This document shows, one piece after another, positions 20,413 to 31,153 of a stretch of DNA of 64,000 nucleotides (its first letter is position 1; each line of letters begins with the position of its first letter). The translations under genes and the position numbers were made by a program. This DNA is from Corynespora cassiicola. Lineage: Eukaryota; Ascomycota; Dothideomycetes; Pleosporales; Corynesporascaceae. The stretch covers positions 3,534,001-3,598,000 of the forward strand of contig JAEUWY010000004.1 in assembly GCA_022059125.1 (NCBI GenBank), written 5' to 3'. A model generated the notes under the pieces. The model saw nothing but the letters and a program-made list of their open reading frames with translations, made no database searches and was not told the origin of the DNA.

Positions 20413-21115
20413 TAAAGGCAAAAACTCGCCCATGGTTATTTCTATGGTAATTGGTCTAGAGCATAGGGAACACGCTAGAATAGATGTCTAAATGACTTAG
20501 AATAATGAATGGAACGTATTACTATCTTCTGTTGATGTGGCACTCGTTGGGGAAACCAAGCAAGGAATAGTCCTAGTCAAGTACATCTTCCGTGTCCCAC
20601 GAGCTTAATGAAAAGATGTAACCAGCTCTTATGTATTATTGCTGCTTTGCCAGAATTGCTACCCCAGCCGACCTTTTACCGGCAGACAATCACGCAAGTC
20701 TTGCTCAGCAAGAATTATCTTAACTACCTTACTTCTTTGAAGATCATGTGCAAGCCATAAGCCGGGCATGTATCCTTCTCGGCTCTAGACATATCTCCTT
20801 GCAGCTCTGAATAGTTGCGCGCGACATTTGGGTATAAAAGATTACCATCAAATTCATCCACAGCATAGCCACCTTGGACAAGGGGCTCTGGTCCCTTCAA
20901 TGCAACCGGTTTGCGAACCCCTTCTTCATGCGTCCTGTGCTTGATCAAGCCGAAGCATTCATTGCCAATGGCCTGCGCCTTCTAGTTTCGCAAGCCACAC
21001 CGCCAATCCGCCTCTCCTGATCGAATCGAAAGTTTCAGCAAGGTGCCTTCTCCCATCTTTAGGTATACGCCTCTGGTCAGAGAATTTCCAAAGCGTTCAA
21101 TAGTGCTCAGACCGA
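20413..21115. other. Convergent 3' region with an unexplained minus-strand frame
   Basis: 700 bases between the stop codons of the lipase (plus) and SAP18 (minus). Within it, 20981-20724 on the minus strand is an open frame of 85 codons ending in a stop. It starts directly after a perfect acceptor (AACTAG) and its composition looks coding (GNECFGLIKHR, VDEFDGNLLYPNVARNY). No start or upstream exon was found; SAP18 coding sequence begins only 135 bases away. See findings. Confidence 0.4.
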
Positions 21116-21965
21116 CTACCAACGCCCGCCGCGGCCCCTCCCTCTGCCTCCACCCCTCCAAAACGGCCCATCTCCGCCAGGAGGGGCTTCGCCGCGACGC
21201 CACTCGCCAGATGGAAGCCCTCCACTTGGTCTGCGATCATCGTACCGGCCACGTCCTCCTCCACGCCCATAGCCATAATCGCCACGTCCCCCATATCCAT
21301 TCTCCCGTCCACGACCACCACCATACCCGTCCCTGGGCGGAGGACCTCGCGCCATGCCCGAGGGCGGCGGCGGCGCAGACTGAACGCTCCCATCCGGCAA
21401 AGGGGGGAATATAGCGCAGGCGACATAGTCCCCGATGATGAACTTTGCGTCGGCCAGCGTGCGCAGGGGCTCGCCGTTCAGCTGCTTCAGGGCCTCTGCG
21501 ACGCTTGCAGCGTCGTGTTCCGTGTCCATGGGGTCCTCACCCCCCACCGCGGCGCCGACAATCACGCTCCCGAGCTCGCGCGAGATGTAGCGGCCGGGCG
21601 CGCCTGGGCGGGTCGGCGCCTGCATGTCGGGGTAGATGAGACGGAATGCGATGCGCGTGCCGGCGTAGGGGCGCGGGAGGAGCGAGGGCATGGCGGTGAG
21701 GAGCAGCTGGCATAGTTCGCGCAGGGTGCAGTTTGGCCAGGTGTAGACCTGGACATGTTGTGGGAGCGGGCCGGAGGTGTCGAATTCGTCGAGGCTGGAG
21801 AGGAGCGCCGTCAGTAATGAACTGGGCGTCCGATTGGAGTGGTTGCGGAGGTTTTTGACCGGGAGGGCTGGGAGCTTACCGATGGAACGAGCCTTGCTTG
21901 TAAAAGAGGCGCAGGAGGAATGGTGTTGTTTCCTGGCGATCCACCTCTTTCGCTGAAGCCGCCAT
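21116..21965 (-). CDS. SAP18: SAP18-like protein (Sin3-associated polypeptide p18 family) with RGG tail
   Basis: Two exons, 21965-21880 and 21794-21116, with an 85-base intron; 254 residues. The N-terminal 150 residues follow the SAP18 fold: TTPFLLRLFYKQGSFHRLDEF, then VQVYTWPNCTLRELCQLL, then a beta strand (RIAFRLIYPD) and RYISRELGSV. SAP18 is a ubiquitin-like-fold subunit of the Sin3 histone-deacetylase complex and of the ASAP/PSAP complexes on spliced mRNA. The last 80 residues are Gly/Arg/Tyr-rich RGG repeats, expected to bind RNA and be arginine-methylated. It is divergent from PRP18, another splicing-linked gene, with 300 bases between start codons. Confidence 0.9.
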
Positions 21966-22265
21966 GTTTGGAGCTTGCTTGCAGATGCAATGTGTCTCTG
22001 GTTGACGACAAGTCGTGCGCGGACAGGTGTCTATGATCTAGGGCGGTTGTGTTCAGTAATGCGATCGGGTTTGAAGCAATTGAGGCAAGTGTTGTCGGTG
22101 GCGGGAGCTTGTCCAGGTGCGTGTAGTTAAGTAAACTGAAGATGCGGGATGAGCTGCGGCCGGGGAAACCTCGGCGCTACCGCCTGCTCCGATCCATAGA
22201 GGCCATGGCCTCTCCCGCCCAAACTCTCCCACTCCAATCACGGCCACACCACTCCCACCACAGCC
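21966..22265. promoter_or_regulatory. Shared divergent promoter of SAP18 and PRP18
   Basis: Exactly 300 bases separate the two start codons, so both genes must share this region for initiation. No TATA box was seen on either strand, as expected for housekeeping genes. Co-regulation is inference. Confidence 0.5.
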
Positions 22266-23407
22266 ATGGACTTCGCAAAGTTGATGTCAGCGCATATCAA
22301 AAAATCCAAGGAGAGCGCTCCAGCCCCGGAATCCAGCGACAAGAAGTACCTCAAACGTAGCGAAATAGAAGCTCAGCGACAAGCCGCATACCGTGCCGAG
22401 CAAGAAGCCGCCGAAAAAGAGCGACAGGAGCGCCTGAACAAGAAACGCAAAGCCGAAGAGGAAGAGGCTCAGAAGGAGTCAGAAAGACGCGAAAAGCGCA
22501 GGAGGCTTGCAGAGGAGGCAAGGAGGAGGAAGGAGGAGGAGGAAGAAGAGGAAGAGAGGAAGCGGAGAAAACGGTTGGGCCTACCGGAGCTACCTCCAAA
22601 GAACAAAGACAGAGAAGAGGGGACACCTGTTCCGGAAGAAGAGGACATCGAGGATGGCGTCCTTGTGGTCAAGCTACGAGCCCTGAGTGAGCCCGCGCGG
22701 TTGTTCGGGGAGACACACAAGCAGAGGCTGAAGCGGTACAAGAAACGAGTGGGAGCAGCCAGTCTTGCAGCGACCATAACGGACGGACCGATCCCAACCA
22801 CCCTACAGCTGGTGCCAGAGAAGGATATGAAGGTCAATCTGAAGGTGCCAAAGGACCAGGAGAGCCGAGAGTTTTTGTTTCGGCAGCTGGCAAGTTACTT
22901 CACAATGGTTCTCAAGGAATGGGAAAATACTCTGGCAGGGCGTTCCGAAGAAGTCAGAACTAGCTTCCAGGGCAAGCAGGCCTACGAAGCCATGGTGCAG
23001 GCACGGGAGAACATGCGCCCACTTTTTAAAAAGATGGAGAAGTTTGACCTGGAAGATGGCATTCTGGAACCCGTGGTGGAAATTGTGCACGCAGCTCAAG
23101 AAAGACGATATGTAGACGCTAATGACGGCTACCTGAGACTAAGTATCGGCAAAGCGTAAGTTATATATCCAGGTACTGTCACATTGGAGCATTGAACTGA
23201 CTACGACGCAGTGCATGGCCTATTGGGGTCACCATGGTTGGTATCCACGAGCGTTCAGCGCGCGAGAAGCTACATGAGAGCGACAAGAACGCGGCACATA
23301 TCATGAGCGATGAGACTACAAGAAAATATCTGCAAAGCATCAAGAGGTGTTTGAGTTTTGCCCAGACGAGGTGGCCACCGACTGATCAGCTTCAGCTGAT
23401 GGGCTGA
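22266..23407 (+). CDS. PRP18: Pre-mRNA-splicing factor Prp18
   Basis: Two exons, 22266-23155 and 23212-23407, with a 56-base intron; 361 residues. Prp18 acts with Slu7 in the second step of splicing, stabilising the 3' splice site in the U5-containing spliceosome. The N-terminus has the family's MDFAKLMSAHIKK, then a long Glu/Lys/Arg-rich helix (about residues 35-110) and LRALSEPARLFGE. The five-helix Prp18 domain runs from about 200 to the end and includes the conserved loop around AWPIGVTMVGIHERSAREK, with the C-terminal RCLSFAQTRWPP. The intron lies just before the conserved loop. All expected segments are present. Confidence 0.96.
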
Positions 23408-23758
23408 GGATGACATGGAATGGCCGAGAAATTCGACAAGCGGCGGCCCAGGCGGCCTATAATGTACAATGGTTTGAATTTGAGCGAATGCGTGCTTTGT
23501 ATCATATTCTTCAGAAAATAATTTGCGAAACTTTGGTGCTCGCCCCACCTTGAGATCCGGCGCCCGCAACGCGCGCTCACGTGCGGGGCAGACTTTGACA
23601 CTTTCCAATTATACCTAGGTAGGTAGCCATCAAAGTGTCCACCTCGGCGCAGCACTTTGACGAATAAGGCGCTTGGGCTGCAATAGCATCCAGCTTTCTA
23701 TATTCAACGAGGGAGTGATAGCTTTGACACTATCGCCGTTCGCTCCAACGTGCCCACC
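23408..23758. other. Spacer between PRP18 and DML1
   Basis: 351 bases between two plus-strand genes, holding the PRP18 3' end and the DML1 promoter. Nothing else recognised. Confidence 0.6.
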
Positions 23759-25797
23759 ATGCACGAGATTGTAACCCTCCAGTTTGGGCAGCAGAGTAAC
23801 TATCTCGGTACCCACTTCTGGAACACCCAAGTAAGAAAACCACTTCTCTTCTTTGAGTCTTCTTTCTCCTCTTCTCTTTCTCGGTTCCGCACCCCGCCGG
23901 CTCTTCCGTATGCGGTCTGTCTTAATGCGCTTCGTGTTCTACGCGGGGCTATTTGTAAAGGCCGCGTAGTCGCCGCTTCGTCATCATGGCTTCCGCTTCT
24001 GATATATCCCCACCTGGCTTCCAGCCACGTTGTTCCTCGACAGCGCGATGATTATACTGTTGTTTCTTTATCCTTCTAACATCAAGGCTAGGAGTCCTAT
24101 TTCACATATCCTCCTGAACCCGAATCCGCCGTCAACCATGACATCCTCTTCCGCCCTGGCATCGCCCCAGATGGCTCCGACACGTTCACGCCAAGAACGC
24201 TCATTTACGACCTCAAGGGCGCTTTCGGTAGCATGAAAAAGGTGAGCGCCTTATATGCACCGGAGGACGATGGAAGCCTGGAGCAGTCGGGAGTGTGGCC
24301 GTCCAAGCCCATCGTACAACGCTTGCAACCTATCCAGCAGTCATCCTACCAGACTCATCTCGATGCTGGCCTTGAACCTCCCCCTCTTAGCTCGTCCACA
24401 GTTCGGTATTGGTCCGACTATTCCCGGATCTACTACCATCCGAAATCCCTCGTTCAGTTGTCCGAGTTTGACGTCAACGACAAGTTGATGCCCTTTGAGA
24501 GCTGGGATGTGGGCATGGAGCTCTTTGAGAAGCTTGAAAGAGAAGTCGATCTGGTTGATAGAGACCTGCGGCCGTTTGTAGAAGAATGCGACGGCCTCCA
24601 AGGCCTCCAGATCTTCACCGGTGTGGATGATGCATGGGGAGGATGGACCAGCGGCTGGATAGAAAGGCTAAGAGACGAGTATGGGAAGTTGAGCATCTGG
24701 ACTTGGGGTCTCGGTGATCAAGGTGGCAATACCACGGTACCTAGGGTATGCATCTCAGGCAAAGCATAAAGATCCAGAGCTAACAGAAACAGGAGAAGAG
24801 GCTTCAGCAGATTGTAAACTCTGCACGCTCACTCCACACGCTTGCCGAGCAGTCCTCAGTCTACATTCCAATGTCCAACAGCCCGCTCAAGTCCCCGTCG
24901 TACTTGTCCTTGGACCAGACTTCACCATGGCATATTAGCGCAGTTCAGGCTGTGGCGCTGGAGACTATGACAATTCCCTCACGCCTTAAAGTCAATGTCG
25001 GATCCCGCGGAACGCTCCAGGATATTGAAGATTCTTTCAACAGTACAGGCAAGCGAAGGATCGCAAAGCTTGAGATGAGTGTCGCAGACCCAGAAGTCCT
25101 TGCGGAGAAGGCAGATGAACGCATTGCACAGGCGGAAAAGGTTGGTTCAATGCCCTCGCGGCAAACGAGCGAGGGTAATGATGACGGGTTGACTGCATTC
25201 GACATAGACACCTTCACCAGGGATTACCGGGCCGCTTCCACCAGGGCGAAAAAGAAAGAACACATCTTTGGCCGAGCAGAGTCATCGCGGGGTGAATGGA
25301 ACCTGTGCGAGAGCGGCGAAGGGCGCGACCCTCACGATGGGTTTGATCAAGGACCAGCAGTGCAAAGGTATGTTACATTCCGCTCCACTCGGCGCCAACG
25401 GCACTTGTCAGTTTTACGCTCGGGCTACCATTAGCCTCCTGTAGCCCTGGCTTCGTGACCACGATACGAGCGAGCGACAAGGCGAGCGACTATTGGAAGG
25501 AATCTCAACTAATCATCACTCATCTGTAGGTTTACGGCACCACTGCTCTTCCCTCTGCTGGATAGCTTCCCGTCATCCGTCTTCAACGTTGGCTCAGGCC
25601 AAGCGGAAAAACTCGCGGTCTACTCGGGATTGACAAGCAGCACCGCGGTTGCTGAGCAAGTCAGAGCGCTTGAGCAGATTGTGCGGCGCATGGTCAGTCT
25701 CGATGAGCGAGAGGCGGTTTGCAACGGCCTGCACACAGTCGCCGAGGAATACGACGAGGGATGGGACAGTGGCAGCGAGAGCGACGAGGACGATTGA
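23759..25797 (+). CDS. DML1: Dml1/Misato family protein (mitochondrial partitioning)
   Basis: Four exons, 23759-23830, 24092-24745, 24793-25367 and 25530-25797, with introns of 261, 47 and 162 bases; 522 residues. The N-terminus HEIVTLQFGQQSNYLGTHFW is the tubulin-like segment that defines the Misato/Dml1 family, and the first intron falls right after WNTQ. Further family blocks are SYFTYPPEPE, HDILFRPGIAPDG, TFTPRTLIYDLKG, GWIERLRDEYG and, at the C-terminus, LLFPLLDSFP. The end is acidic (SGSESDEDD). Yeast Dml1 is needed for mitochondrial DNA partitioning and morphology; the fungal protein probably does the same. An AATAAA follows the stop by about 50 bases. Confidence 0.95.
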
Positions 25798-28315
25798 TGC
25801 CCTTGCTCACATCGTCCTTCTCAATAGGTATATCTTTGCTGTTATCAATAAATGCGAGCTGTCGCTCTTCTCCACCAGAATACGATGGCGGGACATATGG
25901 CACCACTCGAGGCTCCTTGACATTCCCAGGCCATGCCCCGAGCCGACAGGAGTCACCCCAGCTCATGCCATGCACAGCGCCGCGCTATCGATAACGGACC
26001 AAGACCGATTCGGTGCCTCCAATATTCTGACACCGAGTTATGATGCGGGAGCGGCGCCCTCAACGCATGTCAATCAGGATTTGTGCCGATGATTCGATGC
26101 GCTCGGGTTTCTAGATGGGCCTCGGAAACAGGCCGATGCTGTAAGGCAGCAGACGCTTTAGTATTTGCCGTTTATGGCGGTTGCATCCGCGGCCTCCCTG
26201 CCTGGGCACGATGCTCTCGCGGCTCGACCAGGGGATTTCGATCATCGCACTCATGGCGGACCGCGCGGGTTGGAGTCCACCACCTACTCGAGGGACGCAC
26301 GCCGGCCGCCCTTGCTTGGGTGCCGTGTTCCGACGGCCGGAGTCACATGGCTTTGGAACCCAAGGTGGCAGATAACGGACGGACGCTGGGCTGACTGCTG
26401 CCAACAAAACACTGGGCAGTCAACAAAATCCAGTCTCTGTGCGGATCCCTGGGCATGGAGCGAGTGACGCAGTCGACAGGCACGAATGGCATCGCACTCG
26501 CTGACAGCGGACCCTCCTGCAGGAGAGAAACTTTGTCCCCTCAAGGCGGCAAAATGTGGATGGAGAAGGTCGAAGAAGCATGTACCGCAGGCGGCACTAG
26601 CGGGCAAGCGCTGCTCTGTCAGACTTCTTATCACATCCGCCCTCTTCCTCCGCCGAGATCGTCAGCTCTCCACCGTCGGCGCCGGCAGCGGCTGCAGGAA
26701 CAAACTCAGCGGTTCGCGCATTCGAGATCGCTCTGGAACTACCTGGGGCTATGACGGCGGGAAGAGAAACACGGCCATTTGCAAAACATCGGACGACTGT
26801 GGTGGACATGAGTAGCCGGCTGTGATATCACCACCGAGCGGGGTTCGCCAAAATCACGCCAACCCTGGGAGGCAGGATGCCAGCCTCCGACCATCCCAGC
26901 TCTCCAACCCCAAGCAATGCGAATCGACGCCTCGGCTGCATCCACCCATGCTCATGTTCGATAGAGCGCCCGCCAGCATTCCCCTTGGTGCGCCCTGGGC
27001 GTCGGCCGCGGCGGTCAATAAACAATTGGTTTGTTTCCGCAGAACGCCGCAGCTGCACACTGTCCCCCGCCATTGCAATGGCAACCAGCCTTCGAGCAAC
27101 TCCACTCCAGACGCTGTACCACCAGCCGATGCCATTCAAGCTGAGCCGACCCAAGGCAATCGAGAGCACGCGGGAAATCTTGCGCCGCTCCTATCGCTCT
27201 GTTAGGCAGCTACAAAACCATCCTCGAACATCTACCCCAGCAAGGCTGCACAATGGCATAGGCCTGTTATCAAAAGATCATCCCAGATCGTCGCCGTGGT
27301 ACTATTTTAGAGCGGGGACGGCGTCCGAGCTTCAGAACCTCTGCTTCCCGCCGACAACACACGAGGTGCCTTATGGCCAGTGCAAGGCTTGCCCATCAGA
27401 CGGGCCGTTTCCGACGTCTGTGTTGCATCACTGAACATCTTCCTCTGCCTCAGAGAAGTCCTGTCCTTATCCCGGCTTTCCGTCATGACAATTAGACATC
27501 TCCTGATGTGCTGTTCAGCTCATGCCCAGCCCATTGGATGTCCTGTCAGGCTTACAATTGCTTTTCAAATGTCGGCTACCAAGGTACACCTTTTCTTCAC
27601 GGGCGCTTCTCCATTGAACATCGTCTATTCGAGTGACGATACGCAGACTGGGACGTAACAGCCCTAGCTTGCAATTTTTTCTTTCAGCAACCTGGGTCGC
27701 ATGAGCAGGCAAGGCGGCGCAGGCAGGCTACACTCGCTCGCCCCCCAGTCACCTGCTTACATCCCGGTCGCCTACATACGGCCGGCATGTTGGCCGTCTC
27801 GTAACTGGCTCCTGCAGCCTCTAGGTGCTCTAGTTGCCAGGGCAGCTGCAGCCTATGACATCGCAGGCGGGCCGCATATGGACTACCACTCTGGGCAGCT
27901 CACTCTATCCCCATGATCTTCGGCCCACTCATACGAGGTGTTGCCCAAATCCAAAAGGCCTCCACTGATACGGGACGGTCAACCTGGGAAGCACTCAAGC
28001 TTCTCTTGGCATATGCAACCCTGCCGTTGTCCACCACATGCCCTGTGCTGGAACCGCTATCCAGAGGGCTGGGGAAGCGCCCTTAGCTCACCCACCGGGT
28101 GCTTATTAGGCTGACCTGCCCTCTCCACCCTCTTGAATTGCCATCGGTGATAATTGCTCACGAACCAGCCACCCCAACCTTTGGTTTGCTCTCCCAGCCT
28201 CGATAACAGCAGCAGCTCGCTCGCTACGGCTGCTCTGTCCCCTTCGTTTAAATCAATCGTTCGCCTTCGCATCTATTGCAATCAAACTATCGTTCGAGTG
28301 GTCGACTGAGGAAGA
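25798..28315. other. Large gene-free stretch, 2.5 kb
   Basis: Many overlapping frames occur on both strands (longest 185 codons, 26877-27434), but none has a domain, a consistent splice chain or coding-like bias. They mostly reflect GC-rich, mutually overlapping reading frames. The right part (about 28050-28315) is the promoter of the wall protein, with CT-rich leader sequence. A non-coding RNA or a decayed element is possible but not shown. Confidence 0.5.
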
Positions 28316-29643
28316 ATGAAGTACTCACTCTCGCTTCTCGCCCTGATGGGCGCCTCTTCTGCGTGGAAGCATGGAGGAACCGGATATGAGCCGTACCCTA
28401 CTAGCTCGGAGAAGGTTCCTGAATACCCACCATATCCCACTTCCACGCCGTGCGAGACGGAGACCTACACTCCTGTAAGTCTCGTGACCTCCTTCATCTT
28501 GACCATCATCCTAACCCGTCCTAGCCTCCACCTCCAGTGTACGAGACCTCGAAGTACACTCCTCCTCCCCCCGTGTACCCGACCTCCGAGTACACTCCTC
28601 CCCCCGTGTACCCGACCTCCAAGTACACTCCTCCTCCCCCAGTGTACCCGACCTCCGAGTACACTCCTCCCCCCGTGTACCCGACCTCCAAGTACACTCC
28701 TCCTCCCCCAGTGTACCCGACCTCCAAGTACACTCCTCCCCCAGTGTACCCGACCTCCAAGTACACTCCTCCGCCTCCCCCGCCTCCTGTAAGTTCCCCA
28801 AGAGACCAGTTCTAGATCCAATGCTAATCAGAAGCAGCCATCGTCCAAGTATGAGACTCATCCTCCGCCACCCCCGCCCACTTATTACCCACCGCCTCCT
28901 GTAAGTTTCACCGTCGGCAATTTTCCAGTATTCAGTATTGATAAATTCGCCAGCCTGTGAACACCACTACTCCCTGCCCGGAGAGTTCAACCCCGCCACC
29001 ACCTCCTCCTCCTCCAACTACTAAGCCGCACCCACCTCCTCCGCCTCCCCCGGTTTACCCCAACTCTACCGTTCCATGCCCAGAGACGACAGAGAAGCCT
29101 CCCCCACCTCCCCCTACTCACAAGCCCACTCCTCCTCCTTACCACAACACTACTATCACTACGACCATTACCACAAAGACCACGGTTACGGAGCCCTGTG
29201 AGACGACTGTGACGGTCACGACTTGCCCTGACAAGTGCACTGTTACGACCATCACCACCACGACCAAGACGACCAAGACCTACACTACCGTCATTCCCAC
29301 AACCTACCCTCAACCTCCTGAGACTACCTTGATTCCTCAGCCCCCGCCAGGCACTCACGTGCCTCCGCCAGCGACTACCAAGGTTCCCCCTCCCCCACCG
29401 GCGCCTACTTCGGGTTACCCTGCTCCCCCTCCGCCGGCGCCCACCTCCGAGGCTCCTCCTCCCGCTCCTCCTGCGCCCACCTCCGAGGCTCCTCCACCTG
29501 CCCCTCCGGCACCTACCTCGGCGGCGCCTGCTCCCTCGAGCGCGACTCCCGTCGCTCCTCCTCAGTTCACGGGAGCCGCGAGCGGCAATAAGCCCATGGT
29601 GGCGCTCCTGGCCGGTGCGGTTGCCGTTGTCGCTCTGGCATAA
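28316..29643 (+). CDS. Proline-rich, threonine-rich GPI-anchored cell-wall protein
   Basis: Four exons, 28316-28474, 28525-28788, 28838-28900 and 28954-29643, all phase 0, giving 391 residues. The N-terminus is a signal peptide (KYSLSLLALMGASSAW). Exon 2 is almost wholly seven tandem units of the type VYPTSKYTPPP. Exon 3 encodes a 21-residue Pro-rich linker. Exon 4 encodes poly-Pro blocks, a Thr-rich stem (TTITTTITTKTTVTEPCETT) with a few Cys, APTSEAPPPAPP repeats, and a C-terminal hydrophobic tail (MVALLAGAVAVVALA) after a small-residue site (GAASGN), as for GPI attachment. Expected to be heavily O-mannosylated and linked to the wall. No catalytic domain. Intron borders sit between Pro blocks, so exons 2 and 3 could be skipped in frame. 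Confidence 0.9.
28537..28788 (+). repeat. Coding minisatellite, seven units of 33-36 bases (last 45)
   Basis: Seven tandem units encode VY(P/E)TS(K/E)YT followed by three or four Pro (seven Pro in the last). Unit length alternates 12/11 residues and K alternates with E at the sixth position, which suggests duplication in two-unit blocks. The array fills exon 2 up to its donor site. Confidence 0.9.
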
Positions 29644-31153
29644 AAGTGTGCTCAGCTTTCTTCCTTGTATATTTTAATATTCTTCACGCTCCCTTACGAC
29701 ATGAAAAACGTTTTGATCACGATCCATTTTGGCGAAATAATGCACGACATGACTCGGCGGAGTTGGAATCACTCCTTATAGAATGGATGGGTAACACGCT
29801 CCTTGAAAAAGTGTAATGACATGGGTATTCGATTCTCAAGGTTGTCTAGATATCAGGGGGTTCGCCACGGCGAAGGATGTATCTGGTGGTACAGTAAGGC
29901 AGGTCGCGAAGATAGCTGCTCATGTGTAATTGGAAAGAAAGAGGTGGAGATGAGTCGTGTGAGGGTTGGCTTGATGGCTTGGTGTCTAGTTAATGTTTTG
30001 CGCTGTGTTACTTAGTGGCCAGTGGTAACGTAATGCTATGATGTTTCATTGGCAAATCATCGTCATGGCATGACTTGTACGGACTGTGCGTGGCTCCATG
30101 CTATTGTGTTGTACATGTCGGTGAAGGCGCCGGGGGGGGTTAGGCTCGAGCCCGCACCGGTAGCACGCGACCACAGCAGGACGTCGGCGAAGCGATAGTG
30201 CATACAGCCTCTGTAATGGGCGCAGCTGCCCAACCATGCCAATGCCAGTTCGACGGAAATAAAGTATAAAGGTGATATGGAACCTGGATTCGACACCCGT
30301 CCACGCCCTCTCTTGATTTTGGTCGTCACCGGAGCAAGGAACAGGGCAAATTTGGCGCATGGGCTTTCGCTTAGCTGCTCACCGGTGAGGTGCTTTTCTC
30401 GGTCTGTACGAAGATACCTGGCCAAGTCTCGCCAATCACCTGTGTCCGGGCGCATTGACAGCGACCTGATGCTCAAAATGCGATGCGAAACAAGTGCCAT
30501 GGACAATCCAATGAACAGAGGGCGACATGACAGAGAGTTGAGGTGGCTGCTCGCCTGAGGGCAACGCGCGACAAACTAGCTTTGGAAGGTTACAGCTCGC
30601 GGCTGTCGCACGCTTCAGCTGGAAAGCTGTGGCACGAGTAGCATGCTGGCCCGCACGCCCGACGTTTTAGGGTTTCTTACGCGTTGAAGATGATGTGCAG
30701 CGTGAGATTCTGAGCGGTCAACCATCAGCGATCAGGCGGCGGCGGCGGCGGATGCGGCGGGGTAGTAGGTTGCGAACAATCAGCCAGGCAAAGTCCAACC
30801 TCCTCATATTACTTGGGGTCCATCAGCGCCACCCTCCCCTCCCCTTCTTTGGTTTTGCCTCCACATCAGCAGAGAGGCAAGTGTTTGGGGCGGCAGAGGG
30901 CTAGGTTCGTGTTGCTTATTCTGCCGACCGAGCTCCCACTCTCTCTCTCTGACCGGTGCCTGGCTTGGCACCGCACGGACCGTGTGGGCCCCAATTCTTC
31001 ACCGGTGTTGACCGGTAAGCTTCTTTACCTAGGTAGAGACTCCAGCACTCGTCGGGCGCGCTCATTATCGCCATCTGTCTTCTCGTCGTCTGAGGCAAAC
31101 TGGCTCCATTTCTCCCAACTGTGGGACTGACGACGTAAAACCACTTGACCAAC
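29644..31153. other. Spacer between wall protein and peptidase
   Basis: 1.5 kb with no supported gene. Short frames on both strands have no domain. It includes the wall-protein 3' end and, at 30900-31150, a CT-rich stretch (CTCTCTCTCTCT at about 30940) in the promoter or leader of the peptidase. Confidence 0.5.

Noticed and set aside
26877..27434. 185-codon plus-strand frame
   Set aside because: Overlaps other open frames, no recognisable motif, and no upstream or downstream exon joins it.
28465..28861. Three minus-strand frames of 81-118 codons
   Set aside because: They are the reverse complement of the VYPTSKYTPPP coding repeat, which keeps several frames open by periodicity.
30110..30180. 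Possible tRNA-like B-box (GGCTCGAGCC) near a G8 run
   Set aside because: No matching A-box or cloverleaf could be drawn on either strand.
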